A stretch of DNA of 60,502 bases from assembly GCA_003141525.1 (NCBI GenBank), contig PLML01000107.1:1-60502 (forward strand), given 5' to 3'. The notes under the pieces were generated by a model. The model saw nothing but the letters and a program-made list of their open reading frames with translations. It was not told where the DNA came from and made no database searches. The position numbers and the translations under genes were made by a program. Shown piece by piece: positions 54,310-60,502 of this stretch. Source of the DNA: Bacteroidales bacterium (lineage in GTDB: Bacteria > Bacteroidota > Bacteroidia > Bacteroidales > VadinHA17). Numbering within the stretch: the first letter of the stretch is position 1; each line of letters starts with the position of its first letter.

Positions 54310-54777
54310 ATGATTCAGCGTATTCAATCTTTATATCTGTTTTTGATAACACTTTTGACATTAATTTTCATTAAAGGGAATTTTTTAAGTTTTTCGGAGA
54401 GAACAGGATCTGTTATAAATGTTTCATTTAATGGGATAATGCGCTATAATGTTGGACAAGGTCAGGAAATGGTTGAAAAGCTTTTACCCTTATCTGTTTT
54501 AATTATTCTGATTGCGGCAGTTTCGCTAATCACAATATTTATCTTTAAAAACCGGAAGATTCAATTGTGGTTCTCATTATTATTGGTGATACTTGCTGCA
54601 GTATTTGTAATTGCTTTATTCCACGTTTCTTTCCGTATTGTTTCAAAGTTTGATGCAGGAATAATTCCCGGATTTAAATTGATATTACCAATACTAATCT
54701 TATTCTTTTCAATTTTAGCCAACAGAGGAATAAGGAAAGATGACAAGCTTGTAAAATCTTACGACAGATTGCGATAA
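54310..54777 (+). CDS. DUF4293 family membrane protein
   Basis: 155 aa from ATG 54310, giving the family start MIQRIQSLYLFL; in-frame TTG/ATG codons just before it are less fitting. Four membrane segments and a short basic C-terminus (KSYDRLR) are present. DUF4293 is largely confined to Bacteroidota, which supports the taxonomic call. Its function is not known to me. It is divergent from the efflux operon. Confidence 0.85.
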   Translation: MIQRIQSLYLFLITLLTLIFIKGNFLSFSERTGSVINVSFNGIMRYNVGQGQEMVEKLLPLSVLIILIAAVSLITIFIFKNRKIQLWFSLLLVILAAVFVIALFHVSFRIVSKFDAGIIPGFKLILPILILFFSILANRGIRKDDKLVKSYDRLR

Positions 54778-54790
54778 TCTGTTGTGATTA

Positions 54791-54827
54791 TGTAGTAGAG
54801 ACAGGTCTCATACCTGTCTCTACTACA
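54791..54827. repeat. REP-like perfect palindrome
   Basis: A perfect 16-bp stem (TGTAGTAGAGACAGGT with its complement) around a 5-nt loop CTCAT, located between convergent DUF4293 and pyrI. No T-run follows on either side. It looks like an extragenic palindromic repeat that may occur many times in the genome, and it could also act as a terminator. Confidence 0.75.
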
Positions 54828-54862
54828 CGGATTGGTGTTTAATTATATAAATTGCTGTAAAA

Positions 54863-55324
54863 TCAAATTATTTGCATATTCTCCTGGGTAGTGATTTTTT
54901 CACAATAATGACATTTCAGAGACACATTCTTTTTTGAAACAACTTTGAATCTTGTGGTTACGGATTCGAAGTTTGTTATACATTTTGGATTCATGCACTT
55001 AGCTATCCCGACTATATTATCCGGCACTTCAACAACTTTTTTCTCAACAACTTCATAGTCTTTGATAATATTTAATTTGGCATCAGGAGCTACAAGCGCA
55101 ATCCTGTTTATATCTTCATCTTCGAAAAAGACGCCTGAGATCTTGATAATAGCTTTTCTACCAAGCTTTTTGCTTTCAAGGTTTGTTCCGAAGGTAATCT
55201 GGTTATCTATGCGGTCCAGACCCAGTATCTGTATTACCTTAAAGAGATTTCTTGCCGGCACATGGTCAATAACAGTGCCATTCTGAATAGCACTGACGCT
55301 CATTTGTTTTGTTTCCTTCATCAC
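54863..55324 (-). CDS. pyrI: Aspartate carbamoyltransferase regulatory chain
   Basis: 153 aa, the usual length. It has an N-terminal nucleotide-binding domain (VSAIQNGTVIDHVPA) and a C-terminal zinc domain with the four cysteines in CMNPKC and CHYC. It binds the PyrB catalytic trimers and makes the holoenzyme responsive to CTP/UTP and ATP. It follows pyrB by 11 bp, so the two form an operon on the minus strand. Confidence 0.95.
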   Translation of the reverse strand: MMKETKQMSVSAIQNGTVIDHVPARNLFKVIQILGLDRIDNQITFGTNLESKKLGRKAIIKISGVFFEDEDINRIALVAPDAKLNIIKDYEVVEKKVVEVPDNIVGIAKCMNPKCITNFESVTTRFKVVSKKNVSLKCHYCEKITTQENMQII

Positions 55325-55335
55325 TCTGGCCCTTA

Positions 55336-56244
55336 TTATTTAATTCCTAAAAGTGAACATACAATAGCCTGACGAGTATAGACTCCGTTCAGAGCCTGTT
55401 CAAAATAATAGGCTTTTGGATTGCTATCCACATCCTGATGTATCTCATTTACCCTTGGCAGCGGATGCAATATCCGCATATTAGTTTTTGTGTTTTTCAG
55501 CATGGAGTTTCTGAGAACATATACATTTTTAACCTTCTCATATTCTATTGGATCGGAGAATCTCTCCTTCTGCACCCGTGTCATATATATTATATCAGCT
55601 TTTGATATTATATCAGTAAAATCATTGTGCTCATAGTATTTAAGGCCAAGGTTGTCAAGGTAAAGTTTAAATTCGTCCGGCATTTTAAGCTCTTCCGGCG
55701 AGATGAAATTGAAAGTTGTATTCCACCTTGACATTGCCATCATCAGAGAATGAACTGTCCTTCCATATTTAAGATCACCTACCATAAAAATATTCAAATT
55801 ATCGAGACTTCCCTGTGTTTTACGGATTGAGTATAGATCAAGCAGTGTTTGAGTTGGGTGCTGGTTTGCACCATCACCGGCATTTATAACCGGTACGTCA
55901 GCAATTTCACTGGCATATCTTGCACTTCCTTCAATAGGATGCCTCATAACAATGAGATCGCAGTAATTATTAACTGTCAGGATGGTATCCTTTAATGTCT
56001 CACCTTTAGAAACGCTTGAACTCGAAGCATCAGAAAATCCTACTATCTTCCCGCCTAACCTGTTAATCGCACTTTCAAAACTTAATCTCGTCCGGGTAGA
56101 AGGTTCAAAAAATAATGTTGCAATAACCTTGCCCTCAAGTAATTTTTGTGTAGGTTCTTTTTCGAATTCTTCAGTCAGATCAAGAATCCTCAGGATTTCA
56201 TCTGTGGAAAAATCATCTATTGATACTAAGCTTCTGTTTTTCAT
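55336..56244 (-). CDS. pyrB: Aspartate carbamoyltransferase catalytic chain
   Basis: 302 aa. [14 protein letters not shown] is the carbamoyl-phosphate loop and [12 protein letters not shown] supplies the aspartate-binding His/Gln. It catalyses the first committed step of pyrimidine synthesis. It is upstream of pyrI in the same operon. The uridine phosphorylase at 47694 also concerns pyrimidines but is about 7 kb away and not linked. Confidence 0.96.
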   Translation of the reverse strand: MKNRSLVSIDDFSTDEILRILDLTEEFEKEPTQKLLEGKVIATLFFEPSTRTRLSFESAINRLGGKIVGFSDASSSSVSKGETLKDTILTVNNYCDLIVMRHPIEGSARYASEIADVPVINAGDGANQHPTQTLLDLYSIRKTQGSLDNLNIFMVGDLKYGRTVHSLMMAMSRWNTTFNFISPEELKMPDEFKLYLDNLGLKYYEHNDFTDIISKADIIYMTRVQKERFSDPIEYEKVKNVYVLRNSMLKNTKTNMRILHPLPRVNEIHQDVDSNPKAYYFEQALNGVYTRQAIVCSLLGIK

Positions 56245-56357
56245 TAATATGGCACATTAAATGCACATTACTGATCTGGTACCAAATTTAGTCAAGAATT
56301 GTCTCAACTTCATTTAATGTTGATAATTAATTAAAAACTTTTAATTAGAATAATGCC

Positions 56358-56969
56358 TTAACGAGTCTCAATATATCTGTAGTTAAGACCATCGATGCGC
56401 GAGAAGCGACTTAGAACTTTTTCTTTTGCCGATAGTCTGAAGTTTAATAAGATACGGCATTCAAGATCGAATGATTGTTCTGATTGTCCAAGGTTTTCTT
56501 CCTTAAGGATCCTCATGACATCATTCATTGAAATATATGGATAAGTGATTTCATAGTACTCATTTACCGTCTTTTCTATCAGTTCTGCATTTCGTATTGC
56601 AGACATTGCAGCAGATCTGTAAGCATTTATTAACCCGCTAACTCCCAGTAAGGTACCTCCAAAATATCTGTTTACTACGATAAGAATATTCGTCAATCCA
56701 AATGAATTTATCTGACCAAGAATTGGTTTTCCTGCTGTACCCGAAGGTTCTCCGTCATCATTCACTCTCCAGCAAATTCTTTCGTGTCCAAGCATATAGG
56801 CATAACAGTGATGCCTGGCTTCATGATGTTCCTTTTTAATTTTATCAATGAGTGGTTTTATTTCTTCCTGACCAGAGATTGGAAATGCAAGAGAAACAAA
56901 CCTGCTCCCTTTTTCTTTGTAGATTCCCTGTGAGGACGATATTATTGTTTTGTAAGTATCGGAATTCAT
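56358..56969 (-). CDS. YigZ/IMPACT family protein
   Basis: 203 aa with the family motif DDGEPSGTAGKPIL, HHEARHHCYAYML before it and NRYFGGTLLGVSGLINAY after it. A smaller C-terminal ferredoxin-like domain follows. Family members occur across bacteria and eukaryotes; the molecular role is not settled. It stands alone on the minus strand, 113 bp from pyrB. Confidence 0.93.
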   Translation of the reverse strand: MNSDTYKTIISSSQGIYKEKGSRFVSLAFPISGQEEIKPLIDKIKKEHHEARHHCYAYMLGHERICWRVNDDGEPSGTAGKPILGQINSFGLTNILIVVNRYFGGTLLGVSGLINAYRSAAMSAIRNAELIEKTVNEYYEITYPYISMNDVMRILKEENLGQSEQSFDLECRILLNFRLSAKEKVLSRFSRIDGLNYRYIETR

Positions 56970-57043
56970 TGTTGAAAATTAATACATTTACCTGAATTCA
57001 CACCACTGGTAAACGGTTATATACTGAATTATAAGTGAAATAT

Positions 57044-57112
57044 CCTGCAGATTTCGCTGATCTGCGCAGATCTGACTGGTGTATCTGCGAAAATCTGCGA
57101 GATCAACGGGGA
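57044..57112. repeat. Degenerate inverted-repeat element, ATCTGCG units
   Basis: Contains a perfect 14-bp palindrome GATCTGCGCAGATC (57059-57072), flanked by variants of CTGCAGATTTCGC on the left and ATCTGCGAAAATCTGCGAG on the right that are partly complementary to each other. It lies between divergent yigZ and the GroES-like gene. I recognise the type as an intergenic repeat of Bacteroidota, but copy number cannot be checked here. Confidence 0.65.
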
Positions 57113-57156
57113 AAAGAATAAAAAAATAATACTTTTGTCAGTAATTGAAGTCAGGT

Positions 57157-57540
57157 ATGAGTGTATTATTGGATGAAAAGGATCTACATAAACTGATTGT
57201 CATTGGCGATAGGATTCTTATCAAACCCAAAATTCCTCAGTCAAAGACAAAAAGCGGATTACTGCTTCCTCCGGGTGTGAACGAAAATGAAAAGGTTCAG
57301 ATTGGTTATGTTGTCAAAGTTGGTCCGGGGTATCCTATACCTTCAGTAAATGACTCCGATGAACCCTGGAAAAACAGATCTGATGAACCAAAATATGTTC
57401 CGCTTCAGCCAAAAGAGGGAGACCAGGCTGTATACCTTCAGAATAGTGCAATAGAGATAGAATTCAATAAGGAAAAGTATATAGTAGTGCCACATTCCGC
57501 AATCTTACTTCTACTGAGGGATGATGGACTTTTTGAATAA
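57157..57540 (+). CDS. GroES-like co-chaperonin family protein
   Basis: 127 aa from ATG 57157; the upstream in-frame TTG at 57145 is less likely. LIVIGDRILIKPKIPQSKTKSGLLLPPG matches the cpn10 core in segments (IGDRILIKP, KSGLLLPPG), followed by VQIGYVVKVGPG. An insertion of about 30 residues follows (SDEPWKNRSDEPKYVPLQ) and the mobile loop differs from the true GroES. No groEL lies adjacent, so this is likely a diverged second copy rather than the main co-chaperonin. Confidence 0.85.
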   Translation: MSVLLDEKDLHKLIVIGDRILIKPKIPQSKTKSGLLLPPGVNENEKVQIGYVVKVGPGYPIPSVNDSDEPWKNRSDEPKYVPLQPKEGDQAVYLQNSAIEIEFNKEKYIVVPHSAILLLLRDDGLFE

Positions 57541-57550
57541 AATTGTCACA

Positions 57551-57934
57551 ATGGAAAACGAGTTTTTAAAAGGTAGGAAAATTTTAATTGTCGAGGACGA
57601 CCTGTCAAGCAGATTATATTTGAATAAAATACTTGAAAAGGCCGGGGTGATCATACTTAATGCTGGTGATGGACAAGAGGCAGTAAACGTAGTATTAAAT
57701 AATCCTGATATTGATATTATTCTGATGGACATTCAGCTCCCGGTACTGGATGGTTATTCAGCATTATCCAAAATAAGGGAAGCCAATAAGGATATTATTG
57801 TCATCGCCCAAACAGCGTATGGCCTTCTGGGTGATAAAGAAAAGATCATAAATTCAGGATTTGATGATTATGTTATTAAACCCATTCTGTCGCAAAACCT
57901 TATTGAAAAGCTGGTGACAAACCTTAAACGTTAA
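57551..57934 (+). CDS. Single-domain response regulator (CheY-like)
   Basis: 127 aa from ATG 57551; an earlier in-frame ATG at 57521 overlaps the GroES-like gene and gives a tail outside the fold. ILIVEDDLSSRLYL carries the acidic pair D16/D17, LMDIQLP has the phospho-acceptor D60, and YVIKPI the conserved Lys. There is no output domain. No histidine kinase is near, so its partner is elsewhere. Confidence 0.92.
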   Translation: MENEFLKGRKILIVEDDLSSRLYLNKILEKAGVIILNAGDGQEAVNVVLNNPDIDIILMDIQLPVLDGYSALSKIREANKDIIVIAQTAYGLLGDKEKIINSGFDDYVIKPILSQNLIEKLVTNLKR

Positions 57935-57965
57935 AAGCCAGACTTAAAAGACGACTTAATTCAAA

Positions 57966-59141
57966 TTACTCAGAGTAAATTGCAATTTGCTCGAATTCCT
58001 TTCTGAATTCTCCAATTTCATTTACCCATCTTTCTTTTTCAATCCTTATATCATTCCTGGAAATTAATGATTTCCTCATTCCTGAATCACCTGAAAGTAT
58101 GTCAAATGGCATCAGGTTGTATTCATATTCGTATGGTGGCAGCTTGAATTTTAGGGCATCAGGTTGGGTCGTTTCAATTATTGCATCAAAGAGTTCCAAA
58201 GCAGTTCCGACAGGTTTAAATCGGTCTATATCAGTAATATGTATCTGCAAGCCATTACAAATCTCTCCACAGAATTTATGGAATGTGGGAATGAAATCAT
58301 GAATTCTGAATGCACATCCTTCAATATGTCTGCCGTCAAGATTCTTTTTAAGTTTTTCCGAATCAATAAACGGGGCACCAAATAGCTCAAATGGTATAGT
58401 TGTACCTCTTCCTTCAGAAAGATTAAGCGCTTCAATTAGTACTGTGCCGGGATATACCAGAGCAGTTTGAACTGTTGGTATATTTGGCGATGGCAATATC
58501 CAGGGAAGGCCTGTATCACTGAATAATGAAGATCTCCTCCAGTTTTTCATCCTCACAACATTCAGATCACAACTCCGGAAATATTTCTCCTTGATCCATA
58601 GTGCCATTTCACCTATAGTCATTCGATGACATAATGGAATTGATGCACCTCCTACGAATGTGAAATACTCTTGCTTCAGAACCGGACCATCCAAAGGGAG
58701 TCTGGAAATAGGATTTGGCCTGTCAAGCAACCAAACCGGGATCCCTGCTTCAGTGCATGCTTCCATACAAAGCTTTACTGTCCATATATATGTATACAAT
58801 CGGGCGCCAACATCCTGCAGGTCAATTAAAAAAACATCAATTCCATTAAGCATTTCAGGAGTGGGTTTGCGATTCTCCCCATAAAGGCTATAAAGAGGAA
58901 TATCGAAAACCGGATGCATCTGGCTTTGCCACTCAATCATATTATCCTGGGTATGACCATGAATACCATGCTGTGGTCCGAAGAGAGCCGCTAATTTGCA
59001 GACTTTCATCCGATAAAACTTATCGGAAATATGTCCGAAGTCTTTTGTAACACTGGGAGCATGGCATAAGATTCCAATTCTTTTCCCTTTAAGCTTAGCA
59101 GGAAAATCATTCAAAATAGATTCCAATCCTGTAATTACCAT
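57966..59141 (-). CDS. DUF1343 protein (NamZ-type exo-N-acetylmuramidase family)
   Basis: 391 aa with the family stretches LFGPQHGIHGHTQDNM, DLQDVGARLYTYIWT, LLDRPNPISR and LNLSEGRGTTIPFELFGAP in the expected order. Characterised members (NamZ) remove terminal MurNAc from peptidoglycan fragments. They are normally secreted, but this one starts directly in the domain and an in-frame stop lies four codons upstream, so no signal peptide is possible. A cytoplasmic wall-recycling role is inferred. Confidence 0.9.
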   Translation of the reverse strand: MVITGLESILNDFPAKLKGKRIGILCHAPSVTKDFGHISDKFYRMKVCKLAALFGPQHGIHGHTQDNMIEWQSQMHPVFDIPLYSLYGENRKPTPEMLNGIDVFLIDLQDVGARLYTYIWTVKLCMEACTEAGIPVWLLDRPNPISRLPLDGPVLKQEYFTFVGGASIPLCHRMTIGEMALWIKEKYFRSCDLNVVRMKNWRRSSLFSDTGLPWILPSPNIPTVQTALVYPGTVLIEALNLSEGRGTTIPFELFGAPFIDSEKLKKNLDGRHIEGCAFRIHDFIPTFHKFCGEICNGLQIHITDIDRFKPVGTALELFDAIIETTQPDALKFKLPPYEYEYNLMPFDILSGDSGMRKSLISRNDIRIEKERWVNEIGEFRKEFEQIAIYSE

Positions 59142-59259
59142 TATGGAGTTTTTCTAAGCAAATATATACTTATCAGGCTTAATTGATCAATAACATCTAT
59201 CATAATAATTAAAAATGATTATTCTTTCATAAGTTTGGGCTTTAAAAATATTTTTAAAT

Positions 59260-60502
59260 ATGATGAAAAGATTTATTAGCTATCTGACTATTGAATTACT
59301 CCTTTTATTGCTTCTGGTTTCATGTTCTGTTACCGGAAAAAAGAGTATCAGTATATTAGAAACGACTGATGTGCACGGTGTTATACTTCCATACGATTTC
59401 ATTGAAAAAGAAAAGATGAACGTTTCCATGGCTTCATCATTTAATTATATTAAGCAAATCAGAAAGAAAAAAGACGCCACCCTGCTTCTTGACAACGGTG
59501 ATAATCTCCAGGGACAACCAGAAGTATACTACTATAATTATATTGACACTGTGCAACCTCATTTTGTATCTGAAGTAATGAATTATATGGGATATGATGC
59601 ATGTACTGTCGGTAACCACGATATTGAAGCCGGCCATGGAGTTTACGACAGGTTAATTAAAGATGATAACTTCCCGTTACTGGCAGCAAATGCTGTTGAT
59701 ATTAAATCGGGTAAACCATATTTCAAACCTTATCAGATTATTGAAAAGGATGGGATTAAGGTTGCTGTTTTTGGACTGGTTACACCTGCAATTCCAAATT
59801 GGCTGCCACCTCAGTTATATTCCGGTATGGAGTTTAAAGATATGGTCGAAACTGCAAGACAATGGATGCCAGTATTATTAAATGAAAAACCTGACCTTGT
59901 AGTCGGATTATTCCATTCAGGGTGGGACAGGACTGATGTAAAATTACAGCAGACTAATAATCTGACTGAAAATGGCTCAGCTGCTGTCGCGTACAATGTC
60001 CCCGGCTTTGATATAATCTTCACTGGTCATGACCATAAAGTGGCAAATGAAAAATTCATCAATTTAGCAGGCGATACTGTACTCATTCTTAATGGAGGCA
60101 GCAGATCCGAAAAGCTGGCTGAAGCAGATATAACCTTTGCTTCAAGGAAGATTAAAGGAAAGAAACAATTGAAGATTACGGGCAGGATAATAAATGTAGC
60201 TGATTTTAAACCCGATCCTGAATTCATTACAAAGTTTGCTCCGCAGTATAAACTAATTGAAGAATATGTAAACAGACCAATTGGCATTTCATCGGAAACA
60301 ATCACATCAAGAGATGCTTATTTTGGTTCATCAGCATTCGTTGACATGATTCATACAATCCAGCTTGAGATAACGGGTGCCGATATTTCATTTGCAGCAC
60401 CCCTCTCTTTTGATGTTAAGATTGACAAAGGTCCAATAACAGTAGGAGATATGTTTAAACTCTACAGATTTGAAAATATGCTTTACACAATGTCTTTGTC
60501 GG
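59260..60502 (+). CDS. 5'-nucleotidase/metallophosphatase lipoprotein (cut by window end)
   Basis: 414 codons to the end of the window with no stop. The N-terminus MMKRFISYLTIELLLLLLL runs to lipobox LVSC, so it is an envelope lipoprotein. ETTDVHG, DNGDNLQG, GNHDIE, LFHSG and TGHDHK are the ordered metal ligands of the calcineurin-like UshA/CpdB group. The C-terminal nucleotide-specificity domain begins near residue 345 and is incomplete. It would hydrolyse nucleotides or 2',3'-cyclic nucleotides in the periplasm. It is divergent from the DUF1343 gene with a 118-bp gap. Confidence 0.9.
   Translation, partial: MMKRFISYLTIELLLLLLLVSCSVTGKKSISILETTDVHGVILPYDFIEKEKMNVSMASSFNYIKQIRKKKDATLLLDNGDNLQGQPEVYYYNYIDTVQPHFVSEVMNYMGYDACTVGNHDIEAGHGVYDRLIKDDNFPLLAANAVDIKSGKPYFKPYQIIEKDGIKVAVFGLVTPAIPNWLPPQLYSGMEFKDMVETARQWMPVLLNEKPDLVVGLFHSGWDRTDVKLQQTNNLTENGSAAVAYNVPGFDIIFTGHDHKVANEKFINLAGDTVLILNGGSRSEKLAEADITFASRKIKGKKQLKITGRIINVADFKPDPEFITKFAPQYKLIEEYVNRPIGISSETITSRDAYFGSSAFVDMIHTIQLEITGADISFAAPLSFDVKIDKGPITVGDMFKLYRFENMLYTMSLS

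Overview
The window reads as a chromosomal segment of a Bacteroidota bacterium, most likely a Bacteroidales/Marinilabiliales-type lineage, possibly from a metagenome assembly. The signs are low GC, a DUF4293 protein that is typical of the phylum, lipoproteins with S/C lipoboxes, loose Shine-Dalgarno use with several apparent TTG starts, and intergenic 7-8 bp tandem repeats. No tRNA, rRNA or CRISPR was seen.

Bases 1-46515 (all + strand) form a very large surface-polysaccharide (O-antigen/capsule) locus. It opens with GDP-L-fucose synthase, a MntA/HepT toxin-antitoxin pair, and the tail of a second, lost fucose synthase gene. Next come the first two steps of a CDP-3,6-dideoxyhexose pathway (rfbF, rfbG). 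They are separated from rfbH and a flavin reductase by about 10 kb. That gap holds an uncommon cassette: an SDR, a NeuB-SAF-cupin fusion, a HAD phosphatase, an acetolactate-synthase-like TPP enzyme, a Gfo/Idh oxidoreductase, an FkbM methyltransferase and a classical SDR. In this copy the Gfo/Idh gene has an in-frame TGA and the classical SDR has a frameshift. A C-methyltransferase-type gene and another SDR follow, then rfbH, a lipoprotein of the alkaline phosphatase superfamily, the reductase, a flippase and a glycosyltransferase. An IS5-type element with a nonsense mutation sits at 20361-21834.

Bases 22169-46515 hold assembly genes for more than one glycan: two initiating phosphoglycosyltransferases from different superfamilies (PglC-like at 27375, WbpL/WecA-like at 34623), two flippases (17724, 35627), three Wzy/WaaL-type membrane proteins (23638, 29200, 45220; the second carries a roughly 300-residue extracytoplasmic insert), and eight glycosyltransferases. 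There are also two acyltransferases, further methyltransferases, a polysaccharide deacetylase, and a 3-amino-sugar set (FdtA-like, WlbA-like, WlbC/WbpE-like). A Wzz-like chain-length protein lies on the opposite strand beyond a bidirectional terminator.

Bases 46596-60502 are mostly ordinary chromosomal genes: a uridine phosphorylase, an RND efflux operon (adaptor, pump, TolC), DUF4293, pyrB-pyrI, a YigZ-family protein, a GroES-like protein, a single-domain response regulator, a DUF1343 protein, and a 5'-nucleotidase-type lipoprotein cut by the window end. The most unusual content is the NeuB-cupin/TPP cassette inside the split CDP-dideoxyhexose pathway, the composite assembly machinery, and the fcl tail duplication around the toxin-antitoxin pair.
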